Below are positions 6,662-13,953 of a stretch of 14,066 nt of DNA, piece by piece. This stretch comes from JBGFRR01 sp041695045 (GTDB taxonomy: Bacteria; Bacteroidota; Ignavibacteria; UBA10030). Below the pieces are notes generated by a model that ran no database searches, was not told where the DNA came from, and saw nothing but the letters and a program-made list of their open reading frames with translations. Position numbers and translations under genes: made by a program. The stretch's first letter is position 1. Each line of letters opens with the position of its first letter. Location of the stretch: positions 1 through 14,066 of the forward strand of contig JBGFRR010000012.1 in assembly GCA_041695045.1 (NCBI GenBank), in the 5' to 3' direction.

Positions 6662-8211
6662 TTAAATCAATATCGTCCGCCTTGGTGCTGCCTTATCTGC
6701 TGGGATGGCTGCCCAAGGAACACCAGAAGCGGGAACCGCTCGCTCTTTGCCCCACAAACGTATTGCTTCGATTCGTTCTGGTGCAGTTTTGCTGAGCGGA
6801 ACAATGTTATTGAAGCATTTGAGAAAGAGTTCATCGTTGACACTCTCGTCGCCGTGAATGACAGCCTGTACGGCAACTTCCCTGACAGCGCTTTCGAGAT
6901 CGGCACCAGCAAAGCCTTCTGTTTGGGCAACAAGTTGAGCGAAAGCCTCTGGTGAGGGTTGATTGAGCAAGTTGCGCTTCATGTAAAGATCGATAATGTC
7001 CTTTCTTTCATCCTGAGAAGGAAGGTCAACAAAGAAAAGTTCATCGAACCTTCCTCTGCGAAGCAATTCGGGGGGAAGTTTTGCTACGTCGTTAGAGGTT
7101 GCAACGACGAAAACTTTGGCTGGGCTTTCTTGTAGCCAGAAGAGAAATTGGCCTATCATACGCGTTGTAACCCCTGAAGAGTCGCTGGAGCCAGCAGACA
7201 AGCCTTTCTCAATTTCATCTATCCAAAGCACACAGGGGGCTGCATTGTCGGCAGATTCAAATGCGTCTTTTAAGCGGTTCTCTGATTGTCCAACGTACAT
7301 ACCTTGAATAGATGCAAAATCAAGCCGATATAATGGTAGATTCCAAGAAGCCGCAATGAATTTTGCTGACAAAGATTTTCCGCATCCAGGAACGCCAACG
7401 AGTAGAACTCCCCTAGGTGGTCTTAGCTTTCTCGGCTTCAAGTCTGCAGTCAAGAGTTGTCGTTGGTTATCGAGCCATTTTCGGAGTCCGTCTAATCCTG
7501 CAACCGAAAGAGTGTACGGGTCGATCTTTACTTTTTCGAGTCCTGAAATGTTGCTGAAAAGTTTATCTTTTGCTGTGCTTAGTTCTTTGATGTCATCTTT
7601 GGTCAAGGAGCCTTTTGCCATTTGAGTGGCGAGAACGTTTTCTGCTTCAATCTTTGTCATATTTGCCAGAATTGTAGCGGCCATCTTGTACTCGCCTTCG
7701 TCCCAATCGATGGGAATGGAGCCTTTGTAGGGTGTAACACACTCCTTGACTATTTCAAGCATCTCATCTTCGTTGGGGGGATCAGTGAGATGGTCATTCC
7801 GAGCCGTTGCAACTGAGGCCAAATGCCTTTTGTTGTAATGATGCAAATTGAGCCTCCTCTCTCGATCGCCTGTACTACGCAATCATAAAGATGTCGAGAT
7901 ACAAGGTTGTCTTCTTCGATGTCAGTTACTTCCGTGAAGACGAAAGTTAGATTCTGACGTTGAGCTATGTTTTGGACAGCAAAGTCCAACCCGCCCGCGA
8001 CGGAGCGATCTTCATTCACATACTTCTTGGTCTTCAGATCCATCGTGCCGTGAGAAAGGCTGTGAACATATATGGGGATATTGATTTCCTCAGCGAGTTG
8101 GTGAATCACTTCGAGGACTCTTGCCCGCTCAATACTGTCAATTGAGATAAACGGTATCCTAGCACGGAACATCCGTAGCAATGTCTGCTTGAACTCAGCC
8201 TTGTGTGCCAT
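6662..8211 (-). CDS. Ycf46-like AAA+ ATPase, interrupted by a frameshift
   Basis: The joined protein has about 516 residues. The N-terminal part (MAHKAEFKQTLLRMFRARIPFISIDS) matches the N-domain pattern of Ycf46-type AAA proteins. The AAA+ core has Walker A GVPGCGKS (about 273-280), Walker B VLWIDEIEK (about 328-336), sensor-1 ATSND and the arginine-finger region LRRGRFDE, followed by a GADLESAV lid. Two frames overlap at 7750-7882. The join is at a run of six G (7775-7780, C6 on the sense strand), where a seventh base gives MTISLIPPNEDEMLEIV. The ATG at 8211 sits one base after the preceding stop and fits the family start better than 8289. It should act as an ATP-driven remodeller. The break may be a homopolymer sequencing error or a real mutation. 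Confidence 0.85.
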
Positions 8212-8212
8212 A

Positions 8213-8740
8213 TTAGAAAAGAATCCTTCTCTTGTTTGAAGTTTGTCCAGATGGGAAATCAGGCGAAGGCTTTGAAACATCAGCCTCAAGAGCCGTTTCG
8301 AAGAAGTTGAAAGTGTTTACTATCAGGAGCATCTTTTCATTGCGGGGTTGATTGTTTGAAACAGATTCTCTGATATTTTTCCTAACTTCTGAAACAAACC
8401 CCTCAAAGTCTTTTCTCAGAGTCTCTTTGAGGTCATCGGGGAATGCCTTCAGCCTTATGAATTTGGCAATGGGCTGCAGGTTGCCTTTTGCATTTTGCAG
8501 GACGATAGATATATCGTTCTCCGTTCTGATATAGTGAACTTGGAAAAGACGATTGAACTTGTCAAGCCACTGTTTCTTGCGTTCGACGTACGCCTCTTGC
8601 GCTTTGTTGTAGAAGCGGTAAACAGTTCCCGCGTCTACGGCAAACGAACCTTGCTCCAGTTCGCATAGGACTGAATCATCGCCCTTTGCAAATTGATCCA
8701 GCCTATCAGTCCATTCAAAGTAGGTAACGGGACCAGTCAT
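8213..8740 (-). CDS. Helical protein of unknown function
   Basis: The protein has 175 residues from the ATG at 8740, which sits one base after the preceding stop. A GTG at 8749 would add three residues and overlap the upstream gene. The sequence is mostly charged helix (VYRFYNKAQEAYVERKKQW, DLKETLRKDFEGFVSEVRKN), has no membrane segment and has a polar tail (PSPDFPSGQTSNKRR). No family was recognised. The one-base spacing on both sides ties it tightly to the ATPase gene, so it may be a subunit, adaptor or substrate. Confidence 0.75.
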   Translation of the reverse strand: MTGPVTYFEWTDRLDQFAKGDDSVLCELEQGSFAVDAGTVYRFYNKAQEAYVERKKQWLDKFNRLFQVHYIRTENDISIVLQNAKGNLQPIAKFIRLKAFPDDLKETLRKDFEGFVSEVRKNIRESVSNNQPRNEKMLLIVNTFNFFETALEADVSKPSPDFPSGQTSNKRRILF

Positions 8741-8741
8741 T

Positions 8742-8924
8742 TCACTCACTCTTTTTTATCCTGGGGTTAATGAACTGATTTGGTGGAAGAATATCCCACT
8801 TGGGGAATTTGTCGGCGGCCTGCCTATCTGGAATGACAGTTTCCTGTGCGCGCATTGTCTGCCCCTTCTGCGCATTGGCGCTAGAATCTTTCTGACCACG
8901 TTGAATATTTTCATTCGTAGACAT
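8742..8924 (-). CDS. Short disordered protein of unknown function
   Basis: The protein has 60 residues, rich in Q, N, K and S (MSTNENIQRGQKDSSANAQK) with a short hydrophobic and aromatic patch near the end (FPKWDILPPNQFINPR). That patch could be a linear binding motif for another operon product. The start has an AGGAG eight bases upstream and it is immediately followed by the next gene, so it is very likely expressed. Confidence 0.7.
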   Translation of the reverse strand: MSTNENIQRGQKDSSANAQKGQTMRAQETVIPDRQAADKFPKWDILPPNQFINPRIKKSE

Positions 8925-8932
8925 TGCTCGTT

Positions 8933-8937
8933 CTCCT
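8933..8937 (-). promoter_or_regulatory. Ribosome binding site (AGGAG) of the 60-residue gene
   Basis: It lies eight bases before the ATG at 8924. It is the main reason to accept this short reading frame as a gene. Confidence 0.7.
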
Positions 8938-8941
8938 ATAG

Positions 8942-10651
8942 TTAGATTATGTTACGTGCTGTGTCTTGAGAAACGCTTGAGAAGTCCTGTGGCGTGATGG
9001 AATTCAGAAGCTGTCTGACGTTTTCTGCCTTGCTGTCTTCGGATGCAAGCTCCTTTCGATAGTCTACTGTTTCAGCCAAGCAACCTCTGAGCACTTCTTT
9101 TGCCTTTTTCTTTCGTTCCTCAAAAGTTTTTTTCACTTGCTCCTTTTTCTTGTTGACATTGTTGATGTTGTTCCAGATCATCACACCACCGATTGCCAGA
9201 GTTATCAGCCCACCGATCCAACCGAAAATGAATCCAGCAACACCAATCAATGCACCAATAACAACGCCTGCTGTTGGGAAAGCGATTGTAGCCAATTCTT
9301 TTTGCAATTCAGAGGCGTAAAAGCTTTCCTGCTTTGAGACTTGTTCTTTCTCATCGCTGCCATTCTTCGTTGCAGTGGCAAAAGCATCGATCACAAGCTC
9401 AACAGTCTGCGGAAACTTGTTTCGAGATTGAGCCGTAAAGGTATCGTGCGCTTCAATAATCCAAGGTTGACTTATTGACACAGCGAGAGCTTGGGTTACT
9501 TTCGTTACGCCCGCTGCTTCAGGATTAAAGGCGGCGTTGGTTAGCATCTGAAGAAAATCGACTTTCTCTTTGAAGATGGTTTCTTCTGCGTCCATCACAG
9601 CCTGGGCGGCATCCTTATCTCCTTCTTTTTCGATGACAAGTTGGTTAAGTCGCACTTGCCTTTGCAGCGGCAGTTCCTCATCGTCAAAGTTGGTGACCAA
9701 TTGCGTGAGAATTTGATCTAATTTCACTTTGACAGAGGCAGAGAAATCGAAGCTAGAAGAAATGATGGAATTAAAGTGGTTCTGAAGAACTTCGTGTGTC
9801 TTCGTTTCACGAAGTGAATTTTCCAAAACTGGCCAGTTCTTTGCATGCTGCTTCAGCAAAGGGTACTTTCCGTCTTGAAGTGCAGGCTTCGAGGCCTCGA
9901 AGTACTTCATCCACTGATTCTTTTGCTCGTTGATAAATCGGTCGCCTTGTGTAAGTTGGTTGAGCCAAGTCTTAACGTGCTTCATCATAACAGTGCGGGC
10001 TGCTGGATGAAATACCCCTGTTGTAACCGCTTCGAGAACAGTGATGAATTCTCTATCAAGGTCTTGGGGATTCTGATGCATGAAATAGCGCTCCAGCCAA
10101 GTCAAGCTTGCGTCATTCCTTCCTAATCGTCTGGTGAGCAACATAAAAAATAACGTCGACTTGTAATCGTCCCTCTTCAGAGATTCGGTGAGTGCTTTAT
10201 CACAAATTGCCTTGTCATCCCTGATCCAAGAAGCAAGAGAAACCAACGCAGGCGCAAGCCAGTAACCAGGCGCTTTGATCATCACTTCTTCGGTCGTGGA
10301 TTTGATTGTTTCGTTACCGACTACGCCAGTATCCACGCCCTGCAAGATTCCTGTTGCCATCCTGCGTATTTCTGCATAATAGCCGAACTTGATTTGAAGT
10401 TCTTGGCGCAAATTCCCCACCCTCGTTTCAGCAAGCTGGAGGTTCTTGTGCTTTGCATCAAGAGCAACAAACGCTGCAAATGCCTCCATCAGTTGCCTCA
10501 ACTCAGCGTCCATTGCATCTTGCTTGTATGCCATCGCTTGCTGGACATCTGAGAGTACCCCAACATTGGAGTTGACGGTGGCAATGTTATGGTTGATAGT
10601 GCTGAGCGCACCTTCAATTGCAGATAGGTCTGCATACGAGACTTCGGGCAT
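8942..10651 (-). CDS. Large helical membrane protein of unknown function
   Basis: The protein has 569 residues. Residues 8-95 form a helical, probably coiled-coil region (ALSTINHNIATVNSNVGVL, QQAMAYKQDAMDAELRQLM). About 130-440 is helical and soluble, with a LLTRRLGRNDASLTWLERYF segment that recalls a helical repeat. Residues 457-494 are a glycine-rich hydrophobic hairpin (AGVVIGALIGVAGFIFGWIG). A lysine-rich coiled coil follows (KKKEQVKKTFEERKKKAKEV). There is no P-loop or enzyme motif. The layout suggests a membrane-bound scaffold that could be acted on by the AAA+ ATPase of the same operon. AAGGAG lies eight bases before the ATG. Confidence 0.85.
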   Translation of the reverse strand: MPEVSYADLSAIEGALSTINHNIATVNSNVGVLSDVQQAMAYKQDAMDAELRQLMEAFAAFVALDAKHKNLQLAETRVGNLRQELQIKFGYYAEIRRMATGILQGVDTGVVGNETIKSTTEEVMIKAPGYWLAPALVSLASWIRDDKAICDKALTESLKRDDYKSTLFFMLLTRRLGRNDASLTWLERYFMHQNPQDLDREFITVLEAVTTGVFHPAARTVMMKHVKTWLNQLTQGDRFINEQKNQWMKYFEASKPALQDGKYPLLKQHAKNWPVLENSLRETKTHEVLQNHFNSIISSSFDFSASVKVKLDQILTQLVTNFDDEELPLQRQVRLNQLVIEKEGDKDAAQAVMDAEETIFKEKVDFLQMLTNAAFNPEAAGVTKVTQALAVSISQPWIIEAHDTFTAQSRNKFPQTVELVIDAFATATKNGSDEKEQVSKQESFYASELQKELATIAFPTAGVVIGALIGVAGFIFGWIGGLITLAIGGVMIWNNINNVNKKKEQVKKTFEERKKKAKEVLRGCLAETVDYRKELASEDSKAENVRQLLNSITPQDFSSVSQDTARNII

Positions 10652-10659
10652 GGTATGAT

Positions 10660-10665
10660 CTCCTT
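10660..10665 (-). promoter_or_regulatory. Ribosome binding site (AAGGAG) of the 569-residue gene
   Basis: It lies eight bases before the ATG at 10651. It is one of four strong Shine-Dalgarno sites that are confined to cassette E. Confidence 0.75.
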
Positions 10666-10673
10666 ATTTATTA

Positions 10674-11132
10674 TTAAAGTTTTGTGGTTGATCCGTCTTC
10701 TCTAATGAGAACAAGCTTGTCTGTGTACACCTCAATGAATGCGTAAGAGTTGTGCATTGCGAGCGCTCTCGCTTTTTCGAAGTCCATAGGCATTGCTTCA
10801 GCTATCTTGAAGTGCTTAATGATTTGTGAACCGCTCAAATCTAGAATATGAACTTCGTATTGTTCTCCGAGAAAGCACTTGCCTACAATTCCTAACGGCA
10901 AGCTGGCTAGCTCTGCCGTGCCGAATTCTTCCTGAACAGCTTCCATTAGTTCCTTCCATCCTTGAACGTCGGTCAGGGCCTTCTGGTCGAGTGATGAAAA
11001 GAGTTTGACATATTTCTCGGAACGTTTTTTCAGCAAATCTCTGTCGCTGCGGAAACCCGTCTTGAACTCTTGATTGGGAGTAGCTTCAGGTTTATGCTTT
11101 GTGTTGTCGGTGTTGAATAGAATCTTTCCCAT
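10674..11132 (-). CDS. Small soluble protein of unknown function, first gene of the operon
   Basis: The protein has 152 residues from the ATG at 11132, chosen because GAGGTG lies just upstream (11136-11141); a GTG at 11138 overlaps that site. The N-terminal 30 residues are polar. A helical region follows (DLLKKRSEKYVKLFSSLDQKA), then an alternating strand pattern (EVHILDLSGSQIIKHFKI, SYAFIEVYTDKLVLIREDG). No family was recognised. It begins 69 bases inside the cassette boundary and ends 22 bases before the large membrane protein. Confidence 0.75.
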   Translation of the reverse strand: MGKILFNTDNTKHKPEATPNQEFKTGFRSDRDLLKKRSEKYVKLFSSLDQKALTDVQGWKELMEAVQEEFGTAELASLPLGIVGKCFLGEQYEVHILDLSGSQIIKHFKIAEAMPMDFEKARALAMHNSYAFIEVYTDKLVLIREDGSTTKL

Positions 11133-11194
11133 AGTCACCTCAGCGTCAGTTTATGGTTGAATGCTTGGTCACATCAGCTTAGGGGCAGCATTGC

Positions 11195-11400
11195 GCACAA
11201 CGTTTAGCGGGTTTACGCCGTTGTTTTTGCCGCTCGTAAATGTGTGCCCGACGCCGCTATCAAACGACACATTCTCTGGCGGCGGAGCGCACACACCAAC
11301 ACGCGGCAAAAACAATGGAGCGAGCACTTTATATTGAGCCAAACCTTGTTTCAACTGCGCCTTATCAGATGTGCGAGCGTCGTGCTTACGCTTGTTAGCC
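11195..11400 (-). repeat. attC-like cassette recombination site 5 (206 bp), chimeric outer arms
   Basis: The site runs from GCACAAC (11195-11201) to GTTAGCC (11394-11400). The inner arms 11218-11233 and 11303-11318 pair over 16 bp with the usual G.T wobble (G11220/T11316). The outer arms do not match: the left is GCGGGTTTACG as in site 6, the right is CGTGCTTACGC as in site 2. The left half is identical to site 6 for about 65 bases. A join between 11325 and about 11375 would explain it. This is the terminal site of cassette F. Confidence 0.7.
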
Positions 11401-12379
11401 GCCGTTACGTTCAAAGATGTTCCTTGAAGAACGAAGCCAGCCGAACGAAAAAATCTGGATAGTTCATATACTCGGGCGCGTCCTTTCCACCGTGCTCTGC
11501 GTTTGGCACAACCCACAGCTGTTTGGCCCCTGTGATGCGATCGTAAACTTTCTGAGACATCCAAGGTGGTGTGCGATTGTCTTTGTCTCCGACCACGAGC
11601 AGAACTGCCGACTTGATTGCACTTGCGGCGTGGAGTGGCTCTAAGTGTTCTGGATACCCCTTTGGTCTATGCTTTGGTGGTCTCTCGGGAAACAGTTTGT
11701 CTAAAATCGGTATTACGTCAGCAAAAGTGCTGATGAGACCTCGACCTGCAAAAGCCTGAATGTCTGCTCTCTTCGTGGCGATTGCAAATGATAAATAGGC
11801 GCCAGTCGAATAGCCGAATACACCAATCTTTGTGGAGTCAACCTCAGGCCTAGTTTTTACGTAATCGATGGCAGCATCGTAGTCCAAGAGAAATTCGGTA
11901 TATGAAAGCTCCTCTTGATCCATTGGCCAGTCTGCGCTCTCGCCAAACCCACGCCAGTCAAAGAGTAAGACGTTGAATCCACGTTTGAAGAGATGATAGG
12001 CATAGAAGATTGTGTAAGACATATTGCCTGCATCTGCGACGGGGATGACAATTGTTGCGCGTCGTAAAGTGTCAGGACGTTGATACGCACGCGGTTCTCG
12101 TTTGATTGAATCTGCAAGCGGGAACCAACCGACATATCTGTTGATGATGTGGGTTGTATCTTGAGCAGGGAAAAACCAACCCTTGATCTTCAGATCGTCA
12201 GACGTGAGAAAGGTGACCTCGTCATAGATGATTCCATATTCATACGGTCTGACTTTGTACTGGCGTTCGGGCTTGAGTGCGTATGCGAAGTCGGAGATCG
12301 CCAGAACCCAGAAGCAGAGTAGGAATAGAAACCTAGGGCTCTTCATCGTTGGCATTCCGTGAACGTAATGGCGGCTAAC
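11201..12379 (-). mobile_element. Gene cassette F (one gene plus site 5)
   Basis: The inverted ends are 11394-11413 and 12360-12379, TGAACGTAA[C/T]GGCGGCTAAC, 19 of 20 matching. The one difference is G11404 against T12369 on the + strand. The left arm includes the TGA stop codon of the hydrolase gene. Confidence 0.75.
11411..12355 (-). CDS. Secreted alpha/beta hydrolase
   Basis: The protein has 314 residues. A signal peptide (RFLFLLCFWVLAISDFAYA, cleavage near residue 26) predicts export. The alpha/beta-hydrolase fold is clear: the strand and turn FDWRGFGES (132-140), the nucleophile elbow GYSTG with S183, the acid in VVGDKDNRTP (D257 or D259) and the histidine in AEHGG (H288). It resembles the BAAT/FrsA-type and dienelactone hydrolase-like esterases or acyl-transferases; the substrate is unknown. 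Two in-frame ATGs at 12355 and 12346 are possible, both with weak ribosome sites. The stop lies 10 bases from the core box of site 5. Confidence 0.9.
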   Translation of the reverse strand: MPTMKSPRFLFLLCFWVLAISDFAYALKPERQYKVRPYEYGIIYDEVTFLTSDDLKIKGWFFPAQDTTHIINRYVGWFPLADSIKREPRAYQRPDTLRRATIVIPVADAGNMSYTIFYAYHLFKRGFNVLLFDWRGFGESADWPMDQEELSYTEFLLDYDAAIDYVKTRPEVDSTKIGVFGYSTGAYLSFAIATKRADIQAFAGRGLISTFADVIPILDKLFPERPPKHRPKGYPEHLEPLHAASAIKSAVLLVVGDKDNRTPPWMSQKVYDRITGAKQLWVVPNAEHGGKDAPEYMNYPDFFVRLASFFKEHL

Positions 12380-12552
12380 GTTTAGCGGGTTTACGCCGTT
12401 GTTTTTGCCGCTCGTAAATGTGTGCCCGACGCCGCTATCAACAAACTAATTTTCTCGCGGCGGAGGGCACAACCAACCTGCGGCAAAAACAATGGAGCGA
12501 ACTCTATAATTCATATCAAATGACGTGAGCGTCGTAAACCCGCTTGTTATGC
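12373..12552 (-). repeat. attC-like cassette recombination site 6 (180 bp)
   Basis: The site runs from GGCTAAC (12373-12379) to GTTATGC (12546-12552). The outer arms GCGGGTTTACG (12385-12395) and CGTAAACCCGC (12533-12543) are perfect complements. The inner arms 12396-12411 and 12480-12495 pair over 16 bp with one G.T wobble (G12398/T12493). The apical hairpin is GC-rich. This is the terminal site of cassette G. Confidence 0.8.
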
Positions 12553-13953
12553 GCAGGCAAAGATCAATGTCAATCATGTATGTAATCTAATCGCATACAA
12601 TCATATCTAGAAAGTTGGTAGAGCATTCGAGTTCAACCGGCATTCTGATTGTCGCTGTTCCTTTCACCAGGGTATGGTCCATCCGTCCGACTTACGAGTT
12701 TTCGCCAATCAGCTCGCTTGGGAAGTTCTGTTGGCTGATCGCCACAATAGAAGACACTTATTGGACCATCTGAGCTTACTTTGATGACAACACCTCGTTC
12801 GCCTATGAGGTGAGATAAGTGTTTCGCAGCAGCACGACCTGTGCCGGGAGCGTCTTGCGAATGGTTGTCTGGAGTTGCGATTCTTTGGGCAACGCCAAGA
12901 ATGTCAAGCTCGATGGATAGTATGTGTGCTCCATCTAATCGAAATAATGGCATGTGGCGAAGACCAAATTCATTGCTGATTTCCCATTTAACATCGTGCA
13001 ATTCTGGTCGAAGGGGAACGAGCTTTCCTTCTTTCAATAGTTCATCGTACGCGGCATGCTCGCAAAGCGCAAGTATTGTCGACAGGCGGAACTCCGAGAG
13101 ATAGTCTAATAACACACGTAATGAGCGCCACTTCTCCATTGCCTGTAAACCCGGTGTAATTTCTTTGCCGTTGATCTTGTACCACTTAAAGTTTCCAGCA
13201 AGCAACTGTTGTTCGGAGTACCATTCGTCAAGAACTTCAACGGGCGTGCTGCGATCAGACCATTCGAAGCCATCATATGTTGCAACTGGCTCCTCAGCGT
13301 GTCGCCATGGATCATAGAGTTTGAGTTCGCGATTCTTGGTCGAAATGAGTGCATATGCACCGTTTGACCACGCATAAGATATGATGCCATAGTGCTCTAT
13401 GTTAGCTATTCCGTGAAGTGCGCCGTTAGTATCGCAAAGAAGTACTGAGTTTCTGCCATCGACAAGTTGTGCAAATTTGAGAAATGAGCTCGTGTCTGTC
13501 CAATCGAGATGCTGTTCGGGTTTGAAATGGAGTACCATCAGTTCCTTGTCATCTGGGTCGGAAAATGACAATGGTTCTAAACAACGATCGGGTCGACAGA
13601 CTAGGATCCCTGTCGCCATGACATTGCGCTCATATGTTTGCGTAGAAGCACGCATCATTGCCCGCGCAATGTTTGCGCCGACAATGACTGCTTGCTCGTC
13701 AAGTAGTTTCGATGGTGAACGGAATGGACCATCCGAAACACCTCTTTCAAAAAGCCCGAAGGTCTCAATACAGGCATCTAGAATGGCACTGCTAGATGTT
13801 CTAGCAAGATATGCTCTGACGCGTTGGCGCAGGGATCGCGATATTTGTGGCTCTTGATTGTTAGACATACGATATTTGTTGTCTTCATTTGACTATAGTA
13901 ATGAGATGGGCTGCAAAATCGCGTATGAAATTGGATCTTTGCTTGCGCATAAC
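12379..13953 (-). mobile_element. Gene cassette G (one gene plus site 6)
   Basis: The inverted ends are 12546-12565 and 13934-13953, GATCTTTGC[C/T]TGCGCATAAC, 19 of 20 matching. The one difference is G12556 against T13943 on the + strand. It is the rightmost complete cassette; the sequence beyond 13953 is not site-like. Confidence 0.75.
12633..13868 (-). CDS. DisA_N-type (di-adenylate cyclase-like) protein with an N-terminal sensor-like domain
   Basis: The protein has 411 residues. The C-terminal region carries the di-adenylate cyclase pattern: RLDGAHI with DGA at 312-314, PGTGRAAAKHLS with GTGRAAA at 342-348 (the DisA equivalent is GTRHRAA) and KVSSDGPISVF at 363-373. The RHR triplet of classic DisA is therefore altered, so activity or product may differ. 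The N-terminal 250 residues repeat a similar theme (VLLCDTNGALHGI, YALISTKNRELKLYD) and may be a DAC-associated sensor (DACNV-like). The expected product would be c-di-AMP or a related cyclic dinucleotide. The ATG is 85 bases from the cassette boundary without a Shine-Dalgarno, and I see no convincing promoter before it. Confidence 0.75.
   Translation of the reverse strand: MSNNQEPQISRSLRQRVRAYLARTSSSAILDACIETFGLFERGVSDGPFRSPSKLLDEQAVIVGANIARAMMRASTQTYERNVMATGILVCRPDRCLEPLSFSDPDDKELMVLHFKPEQHLDWTDTSSFLKFAQLVDGRNSVLLCDTNGALHGIANIEHYGIISYAWSNGAYALISTKNRELKLYDPWRHAEEPVATYDGFEWSDRSTPVEVLDEWYSEQQLLAGNFKWYKINGKEITPGLQAMEKWRSLRVLLDYLSEFRLSTILALCEHAAYDELLKEGKLVPLRPELHDVKWEISNEFGLRHMPLFRLDGAHILSIELDILGVAQRIATPDNHSQDAPGTGRAAAKHLSHLIGERGVVIKVSSDGPISVFYCGDQPTELPKRADWRKLVSRTDGPYPGERNSDNQNAG

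Larger units (their letters stand above)
5188..11201 (-). mobile_element. Gene cassette E (about 6 kb, eight genes plus site 4)
   Basis: The inverted ends are 5357-5376 and 11182-11201, GGGGCAGCA[C/T]TGCGCACAAC. They match at 19 of 20 although they lie 5.8 kb apart; the one difference is G5367 against T11191 on the + strand. No other site of this family occurs between them, so the whole eight-gene operon behaves as a single cassette. Most integron cassettes carry one gene in under 1.5 kb. Confidence 0.7.

Noticed and set aside
7750..8289. Programmed frameshift in the ATPase gene at the G6/C6 run.
   Set aside because: There is no visible stimulatory element, and two other genes in the window have unrelated single-base breaks; an indel error or recent mutation is simpler. 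Kept only as a possible phase-variable tract.
111..12552. The spaced repeats as a CRISPR array.
   Set aside because: Repeats are 175-206 bp, vary in sequence and enclose whole genes; there are no short uniform spacers or cas genes.
13880..13925. A promoter for the DisA_N-like gene (TATAGT on the minus strand).
   Set aside because: No acceptable -35 element stands at the right distance; expression may come from an external cassette promoter.
306..13953. Cassette ends as terminal inverted repeats of classical DNA transposons.
   Set aside because: There is no transposase, the ends differ between units, units abut through shared core boxes, and no target-site duplications are visible.
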